52,951 bases of DNA from Deltaproteobacteria bacterium (GTDB lineage Bacteria; Desulfobacterota; GWC2-55-46; JADFVP01): positions 1-52,951 of the forward strand of contig JAJRZX010000014.1 in NCBI GenBank assembly GCA_024275045.1, given 5' to 3'. Within the stretch, counting starts at the first letter, position 1, and each line of letters begins with the position of its first letter. Below are positions 21,509-30,060 of this stretch, piece after piece. The notes below the pieces were generated by a model. It was given only the letters and a program-made list of their open reading frames with translations. It was not told where the DNA came from and did not search any database. The translations under genes were made by a program, and so were the position numbers.

Positions 21509-24500
21509 ATGAGTCAGAAGGATAAAATACTTAAGAAGGCCCTGAAGTTTGTTCAGAAGGGCGCCTATGATAAGGCTGTGGCAGAGTACAGGTCTTTAAT
21601 AGACATGGACTCTGATGACGTATCTCTGCGTCTGCGCCTCGGTGATCTCTTTGTCAAGACAGGCAGGCTTGAGGAGGCCGTAAAGGAGTACACCAGCGCG
21701 GCCAAGTATAACGCGAGGCGCGGTTTTTACCTTAAGGCCATCGCTGTCTATAAGAGGGCCCTCACCATAGAGTCCGGCAGCAGCACTGATACTCATTACA
21801 AGCTGGCCGAACTTTACACAAAACAGCGTCTTATCGCCGATGCCATGAGCCAGTACACCATTATCCTCAATACCTTTGAGCAGAAGGGCATGGATAATGA
21901 AGAGCTGGATATTCTGAAAAAAATGGTGGAGCTTGACCCATCGAATCTAAGCATAAAGCTCAAGCTTGCTGATATGTACAGAAAGCTTGATTTCTTAGAT
22001 GACGCACTTGAGGTCTACCGTCTTGTATGCGGCAAATTATTTGAGTCAGGCAACCTTAAAAAGGCCGAGGATATATACCTGGAGCTTTACGGCCATTACC
22101 CCGAGGAGCCCCGCGTTCTTACGGGGCTTATGGATATATACAGGGAAAAAGGCGAGGATGATGGGTTTATTAAGTACGCCTCCAGCCTGCTGAGACTACA
22201 TGTTCAGTCCGGGGAGCTTGAAGAGGCCCTGGGTGTAAGTAAGGCCATTCTTTCCCGTAGCCCCGATCACGGCGAGAGCCTGAGTTTTATTGAGTCCTAC
22301 GGCGCTGAGGAGTTATCAGATGAGCTCACTGAGCAAGACCTTCATGAGAGAGATGAGGCAACAGGCGTAGACGAGGTAGCTGAGTTTGTTGATGACCTTG
22401 TAGGCAAAGAGGTTGAAGAAGAGGTAAGCGCAGAGCAGGATCTTGTGGAGCAGGAGGAAGTCGAGGTTGGGCTTGATGAATCAGCGGATGAGGATATAGA
22501 GATATCCCTTGAGGGTTTTGAGTGTGAGCAGGGCCAGGAGGACGGGCAGCCCGTGGAGGGTGAGCAGCCCTCTGAAGAGGAGCAGGGCAATGAGGGCGAT
22601 GAGGAGTATGTAAGCTTTCATATACCCGGCCTTGATGAAGGAGGGGATAAGGACCTATCTCACACAGCGTCCGGCTCAGATGATGAGCCTGCACTTAATG
22701 AAGAAGATATAGAGGGTGAGGAGCCATCTGAAGAATCTCAGCCCTCTCTTGCGGAGGAGAGTGATGATGTGGAGTCTGTCCTCGCATCCTCTGCAGATAA
22801 AGAGAGCGGTGAGGCAGAGTCTCTTCCTCTTGAGTCTGAGCCTTCTACTGAAGAAGATTCTCCTAATGAGTTAGAGGTTCAAGGTGATGAAAATATTTCT
22901 GATGAGCAAAGCGCCGCAGATGAGGAGTTTGCCGAGATTCTGCGGTCCTCACTCTCTTTTATTGATGAAGGCGCCTCAGAGGAGGAAGAGTTAAGGGAAG
23001 TTGAGACCTCTTCTCCTGAGGATGAAGAGGATGAAGCTGTAATTGATATCCTTGAAGAGGGTTTTGATGGTGCAGAGGTTTTGCCTGATGAGCCTGTTGC
23101 CGAACAAGATGCGGCCTCTGAACCTGAGTCTGACGACACCTTTAATGAGGTAGAGTTAGAGAAGTCTGCAGACGAGGCAGGTCTTGAAGTTGAAGAGGAT
23201 AATCTAAGCCCTCATGAGTTGTCTCTTGAAGGAGATGAAGAGACTGGGCTTGAGGATGACAATGCCTCTATAGAAGATGGTATTGAAGAGGCAGAGATTG
23301 TAATCTCCCTTGAGGGTTTTTCCGAGACCGTATCTTCTGAAGAGAAAGACCTATCCTCAGAGGCTGAACCCTTTTCTGAGGGTGAGTCCAATGAGGGGGT
23401 GGAACTCGAAGATGAGCCGGAGAGTGCTGAGGGTCCTGAAGATGAGTCTGAACTCTCTGCTGATATTGAGCCTGAAAATGATTTAGATTCTGATGAAGAG
23501 TTGGAGAGCACGGAGCCTCTTGATATTGAAGCGCCTTCTTCCGAGGTCGAGCCTGAAGAGAATTTAGATTCTGCAGAAGATACTGAGGCCGCAGGTGAAA
23601 GGGAAGCTTCTCTTGAAGAACCCTTAACCGAAGAAGAGAGCGTAGATGCCGTTGATATGTTTGATGAGGAGTCAAGTACTGAGGAGCCTGAGGGTTCCGA
23701 TGATTCTCATGAGGCGGAAGAGTTTTCTTCAGCTGCTGATTCTTTTGAAGTGGAAGAGTCCTCTGTTGATATCGAGGCTGATGAGGTTGTGGATTCTGCA
23801 GAAGAGATAGAGAACGTGGAGTTTGTTGATGAGGAGGCTACCTCTGTTGATACCGAGTCTGAAGAGGATTTGGATTCTGTAGATGATATTGAGAGTACAG
23901 AGCCCCTTGATATTGAAATGCCTTCTGTTGATACCGAGGCTGATGAGGATGTGGATTCTGCAGAAGAGATAGAGAACGTGGAGTTTGTTGATGAGGAGGC
24001 TACCTCTGTTGATACCGAGTCTGATGAGGATTTAGATTCTGTAGATGATATTGAGAGTACAGAGTTTGTTGATGACGAGCTCACTTCTGCAGAGGTGGAG
24101 TCTGAAAATGATTTAGAGTCTGATGAAGAAGTTGATAGTACGGAGCCCTCTCAGGATGAAGATATTTTTCTTGAGACCCGGTCCCCTGCTCATGAGATCG
24201 AGTCTGTAGAAGAGGCAGAGGAGCAGGAGACCTCATTGGAGGAATCCTCAGAACAAGTAGAACAAGAAGAACAAGAAAATTCCTTGGAGACAATTGATGT
24301 ATTGGATGAGGAGTCAGGCACAGACCGTCCTGCCGATGAGCTGGAGGCTTCCTGGGCCTTTGGTACTTATGAGGTGCCTGAGGTTAAAGGTGAGGGCGAG
24401 GAGGATGTGCCTTCTGTCGAGGCCGATGATGGAGTAGAAGATACTCGGGCGGTTCTTGATTCTGAAGATGAATTCTCCGCGGCTGCTGATAATATCGGTG

Positions 24501-27016
24501 ATGATACCTCAATTGAAGAGCTTGAGAGTGATAGAGCAGTCTTGGAAGAACCGGAGACCGCGGAGCCTTCTGAAACTGAAGAGTCTGAGACCGCGGAAGA
24601 ACCTTTTGTTGAAGAAGAAGTATCCGAAGACCATGAATTTTTTCATGCTTCCGTTGAGTCAGATATCTCTCTTGAAGGTGAAGGCGAGCCCTCAGATGAG
24701 TCAGAGCCTTCTGATGAACCTGGGCCCTCTGATGTCTTAAGTGAGACACTTGCTGCCTCTGAAGACGAGCCCTCAGATGAGTCTGAGTTTTCTGAAGAAC
24801 CGGAGACCGCCTTTAGCGAGGAGGCTTCTGATGCAGAGACCACAGACCATCATACAGAACCAGCCGAAGTTCTCGGCGATGAAGATACCTCTCATGGTGA
24901 GTCAGCGCCCTCTTTTTATACAGAGAGTTCAGACGAGACCCCTGTGGAGGCCCAAGTCCTTGACACCACCCCTGATGAGGATAAGAGTGCCCCTGATGAG
25001 GGCGAGGGTTTGCCTGTAGAGCTTGAATCATCAGAGCCTATCATTGAGGAAGAGACCCCTCTTGAGAGTGAGCCTGGAGGGGAGTCAGATGAGGCGGATT
25101 TATCTCATGCAGCCGCTTCCGAGAATGGCGGGAGTGAATCTGGTATAGAGCCAACAGATGAGCCTTATCTTACAGAGGATGTTTTTGATGGTGCACCCAT
25201 AGATGAGATAGAGACAGACGAAGATAATGAAGATGCAGGAGAATTTTTTGATGAGTCTGAGTCTTCCCATGCCCTGGAGAGACCTGAGGAGGAGAGACCT
25301 GATGATGGTGACTCTGCCGATGGGGGTCCGGATACTTCTCAAGCACTAAATGAGGAAGAAGAAGCAATAGACGTGACTGAGAGCCTTGATGAGGTAGCTG
25401 ATGATGTAGATACTTCGCCTGAAGATGAGCCCTCTTACGCGGCCGCGTCTTTCACCGAGGAGGCCCATGAGGCGGAATCCTCTCTTGAAGAGCCTCATGA
25501 GGATGAGGGGATACCTGTAGATCTTGAGTTCCCGCAACCTGTTATGGAGGAAGGCGGTACGCCTCTTGAAGATGAGAATACAGATGTACCTGAGACTTCT
25601 GATGAGGCGGAGCCATCAGAGTTTATTGAGGAGGAGAAGGCCCCTGTTACGGAAGAGGTGGACGAAGAGCCTTCTGAGACAGAACCTTCCCACGAGCTCG
25701 GCGGGGATGCCTTCCTTATTGAGGACGAGAGTGCTGTCTCTGAAGACGCATCTAATGAGGCAGAACCTTCCCGGATCTTTGATGGGGCAGAAGCCCTCTC
25801 TTTTAATATCGAGCCGTCTGGTGAGACCTTTGTTGAGACAGATAATTTTGATATCAGTACTGATGAGGCTGAGTACTCTGAAGCAGAAGAGCCTCTTATA
25901 AATTCGGAGGTTTTCACTGAAGAGAGTGAAGATACAGAGATCGCGTCTGAAGACCCTCTTGATGTTGAAGATATTACTGATGATAATACCTCTCTTGCAG
26001 AGGAGGTATCTGAATCTGAAGAGACCTCTCTTTTGGAAGAGACTTCTTCTGCTGCTGATGATGATGCTGCTTCCTCTGATTTAGAGGCAGATGAAGAGCT
26101 TGAGTCTTCACCTGCCCCTGCTCTTGAGGAGAGCCTTGCCGGGTTAGACGAATCCGCTGATGACAAAACCACCCGGGAATTGGATTCCAGTGATTCTTTT
26201 GGTACCCATGATAGAGCTGCTGATGAAGAAGTCTTTGCTGATGAAGAAACTTCCCATGTACTTGAGTCTGCCCATGGTTCAGGCAAAGACGAGAGCCCTA
26301 CACATGAAGAGAGCTCTTATGAGGAACCTGACGTAACATCAGATATTTTTACTGAAGACCGTACTTCTTATGATAAAGAGGTCTCTATTGATGAAGACCC
26401 CACTGTTGACTCAGGGCCCGCGGAGGAACCCTCTGAGGATACTGAGAACACTGAGTCGCAAGAGCCTGCCGAGCCCATAGGCATATACACGGAGCCTGAG
26501 CTTGAAGAGGCCATTCAGAACCTTGCCAGAAGCAGCGCAGCAGGCGATGTCTTTGAGACTTATGAAGAGTTGAAGACCGGTTTTGAGAAGCAGCTCAGCA
26601 CCGAGGACGCGGGAACGCATTTTAATCTCGGCAAGGAATACCTTGAGATGGAGCTCTTCAAGGAGGCCGCGAGGGAGTTTAAGATTGCCCTTAAGGACAA
26701 GAGCCTGGGGCTGGATTGTTACATAAATCTGGCCTCCTGTTCAATGGCAGAGGCTAATTTCGAGGAGGCCATTATATATTACCTGAAGGTCTTAAAGGCA
26801 TTTCACGGCTCTGATGCGCAGAGAAAGGGTTTTCTCTACGACCTTGCCATGTCCTATGCCGCATCAGGGCAGGAGCGCGAGGCGCAGGGAATCTTCAGCT
26901 CTATTTACGAGACAGACCCCAGGTTCAGGGATGTGGAGAAAAAAATTAAAAAGTCCGAGGCCCATAAGACCGCCATCCCTCTTGCGGACTCTATGCTGGA
27001 GGTTGAACTTCTGTGA
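21509..27016 (+). CDS. Giant TPR protein with a very long acidic central region
   Basis: Seen: 1835 residues. Residues 1-264 form about six TPR units (Y-D-K-A-V-A-E-Y, A-I-A-V-Y-K-R-A-L). Residues about 265-1655 are almost entirely D, E, S, A, T, P with very few K or R, so strongly negative and predicted disordered. Residues about 1656-1835 return to TPRs (F-N-L-G-K-E-Y-L-E-M and A-I-I-Y-Y-L-K-V-L). There is no signal peptide or membrane segment, so it is probably cytoplasmic. Five 27-residue repeats occupy 756-890. An I-S-L-E-G-F motif appears near 330 and 600. Known: TPRs bind proteins; FimV-like proteins have comparable acidic spacers between domains. Inference: a long flexible scaffold. 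The stop overlaps the cca start (GTGA). Confidence 0.9.
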   Translation: MSQKDKILKKALKFVQKGAYDKAVAEYRSLIDMDSDDVSLRLRLGDLFVKTGRLEEAVKEYTSAAKYNARRGFYLKAIAVYKRALTIESGSSTDTHYKLAELYTKQRLIADAMSQYTIILNTFEQKGMDNEELDILKKMVELDPSNLSIKLKLADMYRKLDFLDDALEVYRLVCGKLFESGNLKKAEDIYLELYGHYPEEPRVLTGLMDIYREKGEDDGFIKYASSLLRLHVQSGELEEALGVSKAILSRSPDHGESLSFIESYGAEELSDELTEQDLHERDEATGVDEVAEFVDDLVGKEVEEEVSAEQDLVEQEEVEVGLDESADEDIEISLEGFECEQGQEDGQPVEGEQPSEEEQGNEGDEEYVSFHIPGLDEGGDKDLSHTASGSDDEPALNEEDIEGEEPSEESQPSLAEESDDVESVLASSADKESGEAESLPLESEPSTEEDSPNELEVQGDENISDEQSAADEEFAEILRSSLSFIDEGASEEEELREVETSSPEDEEDEAVIDILEEGFDGAEVLPDEPVAEQDAASEPESDDTFNEVELEKSADEAGLEVEEDNLSPHELSLEGDEETGLEDDNASIEDGIEEAEIVISLEGFSETVSSEEKDLSSEAEPFSEGESNEGVELEDEPESAEGPEDESELSADIEPENDLDSDEELESTEPLDIEAPSSEVEPEENLDSAEDTEAAGEREASLEEPLTEEESVDAVDMFDEESSTEEPEGSDDSHEAEEFSSAADSFEVEESSVDIEADEVVDSAEEIENVEFVDEEATSVDTESEEDLDSVDDIESTEPLDIEMPSVDTEADEDVDSAEEIENVEFVDEEATSVDTESDEDLDSVDDIESTEFVDDELTSAEVESENDLESDEEVDSTEPSQDEDIFLETRSPAHEIESVEEAEEQETSLEESSEQVEQEEQENSLETIDVLDEESGTDRPADELEASWAFGTYEVPEVKGEGEEDVPSVEADDGVEDTRAVLDSEDEFSAAADNIGDDTSIEELESDRAVLEEPETAEPSETEESETAEEPFVEEEVSEDHEFFHASVESDISLEGEGEPSDESEPSDEPGPSDVLSETLAASEDEPSDESEFSEEPETAFSEEASDAETTDHHTEPAEVLGDEDTSHGESAPSFYTESSDETPVEAQVLDTTPDEDKSAPDEGEGLPVELESSEPIIEEETPLESEPGGESDEADLSHAAASENGGSESGIEPTDEPYLTEDVFDGAPIDEIETDEDNEDAGEFFDESESSHALERPEEERPDDGDSADGGPDTSQALNEEEEAIDVTESLDEVADDVDTSPEDEPSYAAASFTEEAHEAESSLEEPHEDEGIPVDLEFPQPVMEEGGTPLEDENTDVPETSDEAEPSEFIEEEKAPVTEEVDEEPSETEPSHELGGDAFLIEDESAVSEDASNEAEPSRIFDGAEALSFNIEPSGETFVETDNFDISTDEAEYSEAEEPLINSEVFTEESEDTEIASEDPLDVEDITDDNTSLAEEVSESEETSLLEETSSAADDDAASSDLEADEELESSPAPALEESLAGLDESADDKTTRELDSSDSFGTHDRAADEEVFADEETSHVLESAHGSGKDESPTHEESSYEEPDVTSDIFTEDRTSYDKEVSIDEDPTVDSGPAEEPSEDTENTESQEPAEPIGIYTEPELEEAIQNLARSSAAGDVFETYEELKTGFEKQLSTEDAGTHFNLGKEYLEMELFKEAAREFKIALKDKSLGLDCYINLASCSMAEANFEEAIIYYLKVLKAFHGSDAQRKGFLYDLAMSYAASGQEREAQGIFSSIYETDPRFRDVEKKIKKSEAHKTAIPLADSMLEVELL
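23774..24178 (+). repeat. Five tandem 81-bp (27-residue) coding repeats
   Basis: Units begin at 23774, 23855, 23936, 24017 and 24098 within the acidic region. Consensus: E-(S/A)-(D/E)-(E/D)-D-L-D-S-(V/A)-(D/E)-(D/E)-I-E-(S/N). Units 1-2 and 3-4 are near-identical, so a 162-bp block was duplicated recently; unit 5 is more diverged. Two older copies lie near 23468-23628. Confidence 0.8.
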
Positions 27017-28521
27017 AGACCCCTTTGCCGCCGCAGGGTACAGCTGCTGATAAGGGCCCTGAAGGGCCCCTTTTTTTTGAGAGGTTTCACCTTCTTGGTA
27101 AAGATATTTTTTTATCCGCTGTCTTTCGTCTGGCCCGTGCAAGGTCTATCTCTATCCACCTTGTTGGCGGGATGGTACGAAATGTTCTGCTAAATGAGCC
27201 TTTGGGCCATGATTATGATTTTCTCTGCAGCGGCGAGACCGCCGCCCTTGCCGGTGATGTTGCCGAAGAGCTTGGAGGCAGCGCCTTTGTCCTTGATATA
27301 GAAAACGGCCTCTACAGGGTAGCCCTGAAAGTACGGGAGGCGCTTATTACTCTGGATTTTCTGCCCCTTCGATTTCCATGCCTGGAGGACGACCTTCTGG
27401 AGAGAGATTTTACCGTTAATGCCATGGCCCTGCCCCTTGAGGTTCTTTTTAACGCAACCCCCCCCTCTCCCCCTCCATCCTCTGCCCTTATCGACCCTCT
27501 TGGAGGCCGCCGTGACTGTGAGAAAAAAATCCTCTCACTTGTCTCTGCCAGAGCACTGGCGCAAGACCCCTTAAGGTGCCTGCGAGCCGTGCGCCTTGGT
27601 GAGAGGTACGCCCTTACCATAGATAAGCCTACGTTGGGGCTTATAAAAAAACACGCACCCCTTATAGAGACAAAACCCGTCTCACGGGAGAGGGTAAGAG
27701 ATGAGCTCAGCCTTATCTTTACCGCGCCGCGCACCTCAGAGGCGATAGCTATGCTGATTGAGCTTGGCCTTATGAGTGTGACCATGCCACGGCTTAAATC
27801 CGTGACAGGCCCTGATTTTTTACTTAAACCTCCCGATGCCCTTAAGACCCTTGATGAGGCGGAGAGGCTCATGAGTGAGATTGAGTCAGGTTCTTTTTCC
27901 TGCTGCTCCCATGAGTTCAGCTCTTATTTTAAGCACAGCAGCGCCATGCCTTCAGCCCTACTTACCCTTAAGATGGGTGCTTTTTTTCACGACCTCCTGA
28001 TAGGTGCGAGGCGGTTAAATATTGAAAGAGACCCTTCTGAAGATGCGCGCAGGCTTACTCTTATATTAAAAGACATGGTCCTTGGCAATAAAACCGTAAG
28101 GGCTCTTACAGGAACGCTCTGCGCCCTTGAGAGGTTTTCTAAGATGCCTCCTGCCGTATGTGAGCGTCCCGTGGTAATGGGACTTTTTTTTGATAAACTC
28201 ATTGAGAGCGCCGGTCCTGTTGTTCCTGTTTTTCTGGTGCTTGCGCTGGCAGAGGCGAGGGCTTGTAAGGAGGCGGCCTTTGCAGAGAGATTAAGTCTTC
28301 TTATGACCATGAGCAGGTACTACTTTCATGATTATCTTTCAGCTCCGTCACTGCCATTTTTTACCGGAGAAGAGATAATGAGCGTCTTTAATCTCTCTGA
28401 AGGCGAGAGAGTGGGGGCAGTGAAGGCCATGATTGAGGAGGCACTGCTTCAGGGGGTTGTGCGGGATAAGGCAGAGTGTGCGGCTTATATAAAAAAGCGC
28501 ATTTATGAAAGATGGGGTTGA
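27013..28521 (+). CDS. cca: CCA-adding / poly(A) polymerase family nucleotidyltransferase
   Basis: Class II nucleotidyltransferase adding CCA to tRNA 3' ends or poly(A) tails. Seen: 502 residues, longer than the usual 380-450. The GGS-like motif is V-G-G-M-V-R-N (51-57), where the usual V-R-D aspartate is replaced by asparagine. The metal pair D67-x-D69 in G-H-D-Y-D-F is intact. L-E-R-D-F-T-V-N-A-M-A is the nucleotide-recognition region. An HD-like C-terminal part (F-F-H-D-L) follows. It starts with GTG overlapping the TPR stop by 4 bases, so it is translationally coupled. CCA addition versus poly(A) cannot be told from sequence alone. Confidence 0.88.
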   Translation: MKTPLPPQGTAADKGPEGPLFFERFHLLGKDIFLSAVFRLARARSISIHLVGGMVRNVLLNEPLGHDYDFLCSGETAALAGDVAEELGGSAFVLDIENGLYRVALKVREALITLDFLPLRFPCLEDDLLERDFTVNAMALPLEVLFNATPPSPPPSSALIDPLGGRRDCEKKILSLVSARALAQDPLRCLRAVRLGERYALTIDKPTLGLIKKHAPLIETKPVSRERVRDELSLIFTAPRTSEAIAMLIELGLMSVTMPRLKSVTGPDFLLKPPDALKTLDEAERLMSEIESGSFSCCSHEFSSYFKHSSAMPSALLTLKMGAFFHDLLIGARRLNIERDPSEDARRLTLILKDMVLGNKTVRALTGTLCALERFSKMPPAVCERPVVMGLFFDKLIESAGPVVPVFLVLALAEARACKEAAFAERLSLLMTMSRYYFHDYLSAPSLPFFTGEEIMSVFNLSEGERVGAVKAMIEEALLQGVVRDKAECAAYIKKRIYERWG

Positions 28522-28546
28522 CAAATGTATAAAAAAAACCTTTTAT
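28518..28546 (+). promoter_or_regulatory. Promoter of the cyclophilin gene, overlapping the cca stop
   Basis: -35 TTGACA (28518-28523, containing the cca TGA), 17-base spacer, -10 TTTTAT (28541-28546), about 50 bases before the ATG. Confidence 0.65.
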
Positions 28547-28599
28547 AAAGGGATACCCAACATTGAAGTTTAAGACTGACAAAAAAGGAGAGCATGGGC

Positions 28600-29094
28600 A
28601 TGAGTGAAGATAATGGAGTAAAGGCGATAATAGATACAGGGTACGGCGAGATTGAGCTGAAGTTTTTTCCGGATTCCGCTCCCGGCCATGTTAATAATTT
28701 TACCGACCTTGCAAAGGAAGGCTTTTATGACGGCACTATCTTTCATAGAGTCATCCCGGGTTTTATGATTCAGGGCGGAGACCCCAACACAAAGGGTACC
28801 AATAAAGGTTCTTACGGCATGGGCGGCCCTGACCATCAGGTAAAGGCCGAGTTTAACGAGAGATCGCACAAAAGGGGCATCGTCTCAATGGCACGCTCGC
28901 AGGACCCTGACAGCGCGGGTTCGCAGTTCTTTATCGTGGTAAAGGACTCCCCTTTTCTTGATAACCAGTACACAGTCTTTGGTGAGGTTACCTCAGGCAT
29001 GGACGTAGCCGATAAGATAGTGAATCTGCCCCGCGACCCCAGAGATCTGCCTGATGAGAGGGTCGAGATGAAGATAAGGATAGTAGAAGGATAA
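28600..29094 (+). CDS. ppiB: Peptidyl-prolyl cis-trans isomerase, cyclophilin type
   Basis: Catalyses proline isomerisation during protein folding. Seen: about 164 residues, no signal peptide, hence cytoplasmic. The catalytic F-H-R-V-I-P-G-F-M-I-Q-G-G-D is present, followed by M-A-R-S-Q-D-P-D-S-A-G-S-Q-F-F-I and the loop Y-T-V-F-G-E-V. AAGGAG precedes two ATGs; the second (28600) is better spaced than the first (28594), which would add M-G. It has its own promoter, and a terminator follows at 29177. Confidence 0.95.
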   Translation: MSEDNGVKAIIDTGYGEIELKFFPDSAPGHVNNFTDLAKEGFYDGTIFHRVIPGFMIQGGDPNTKGTNKGSYGMGGPDHQVKAEFNERSHKRGIVSMARSQDPDSAGSQFFIVVKDSPFLDNQYTVFGEVTSGMDVADKIVNLPRDPRDLPDERVEMKIRIVEG

Positions 29095-29176
29095 TCGAGA
29101 GATTACCCTTGTTTTCACTTGAAAAAGAAATAAAAGTATGATAGTTTTTGATGATACGACTCATTAAGGTGTTAAG

Positions 29177-29199
29177 GTGGGCTAATGAGCCCACTTTTT
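29177..29199 (+). terminator. Rho-independent terminator after ppiB
   Basis: GTGGGCT (29177-29183) pairs perfectly with AGCCCAC (29188-29194) around AATG, followed by TTTTT (29195-29199). Confidence 0.88.
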
Positions 29200-29203
29200 C
29201 TTT

Positions 29204-29537
29204 ATGAGGAAGTGGCCTCTGAGGGGAAGGGTGCAGTTAAAAAATGCGCCTACACGGGGCATATGGGGGAGTCCTGCTGTATCGTGGCTCACGGGAAGCA
29301 GGGGAAGGGTGCAGGGTTCTTTTACGCTCCATGAAAGGGGCGCAGAGGCAGCATCTTAAAGGCCGTATGGTGATTGCATGAGCACGATGCAGGCCATGGG
29401 GCTCTTTGTTTTGCAGATTAAAAACAGGGGCTTACTGCCTTAAGGGGTGATAAGGCCGCGTGGAGCCGGGCATACTTGATTTTAAGTCCCTCTTGCAGGG
29501 GGGGTAGCCTTACAGGCATTGTCACGGGCAGCTTGTT
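29204..29537 (+). other. Gene-free leader upstream of rimP with direct repeats and hairpins
   Basis: No convincing ORF or tRNA. The 14-base sequence GGGGAAGGGTGCAG occurs twice (29223-29236 and 29301-29314). Between them, CCTGCT/AGCAGG arms enclose a CGTG/CACG hairpin. Further on, TGCAT/ATGCA arms sit inside GGCC/GGCC. It may be the 5' leader of the rimP-nusA operon, where NusA autoregulation is common, but no known element is recognised. Confidence 0.3.
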
Positions 29538-30014
29538 ATGAATGATATAATAGAGAGCGGTTCCCTTACGGAGAGGCTGGAAAAGATAGCGGAGCCGGTA
29601 GTCACAGGGGCGGGTTGTGAGCTTGTTGATATAACCTCTCTTGTAGACCACGGCAGAAGTGTACTCCGTGTTTTCATAGATAAACCCGGAGGCGTTACCA
29701 TAGACGACTGCACCGTGGTAAGCCGTGAGCTTGGCGCCGTGCTTGATGTTGAGGACCTTCTGCCCGGCAGATACTCCCTTGAGGTATCATCACCGGGGCT
29801 TGACAGGGTCTTAAAAAAAGAAAAGGACTTTGTAAGGTTTATGGGTAAGCAGGTAAAGATAACCACCTGCGAGCCAATTGAGGGCATACACCACTTCAAG
29901 GTCCGCCTTGATGCCCTTAATGACGGGGCCCTTGAGGTAACGGACGATATGGACAAAAAGTGGGTTATAAAGCTGGATAATATTCGCAGGGCCAACCTTG
30001 TAGCCGAGTTTTAA
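29538..30014 (+). CDS. rimP: Ribosome maturation factor RimP
   Basis: Binds the maturing 30S subunit. Seen: 158 residues. The N-terminal alpha/beta domain contains the G-x-E-L-V-D motif and R-V-F-I-D-K-P-G-G-V-T-I-D-D-C. The C-terminal SH3-like part includes Y-S-L-E-V-S-S-P-G-L-D-R-V-L. Residues and length fit the family closely. It heads the conserved rimP-nusA-ylxR-infB block, 46 bases before nusA. Confidence 0.96.
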   Translation: MNDIIESGSLTERLEKIAEPVVTGAGCELVDITSLVDHGRSVLRVFIDKPGGVTIDDCTVVSRELGAVLDVEDLLPGRYSLEVSSPGLDRVLKKEKDFVRFMGKQVKITTCEPIEGIHHFKVRLDALNDGALEVTDDMDKKWVIKLDNIRRANLVAEF

Positions 30015-30060
30015 GACGATTTTTTATTACTGAAAATAGACGAATAAAGGAGCTGTATAA

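Noticed and set aside
23774-24178. CRISPR-like tandem repeats
   Set aside because: The 81-bp units are in-frame coding repeats without spacers; no Cas genes nearby.
22326-26286. Long serine- or arginine-rich ORFs on the opposite strand under the giant TPR gene
   Set aside because: They mirror the GA-rich codons of the acidic region, lack ribosome sites and family motifs, and are shadows.
29204-29537. tRNA upstream of rimP (as metY in enterobacteria)
   Set aside because: No T-loop GTTCGA-type sequence or cloverleaf arms can be formed.
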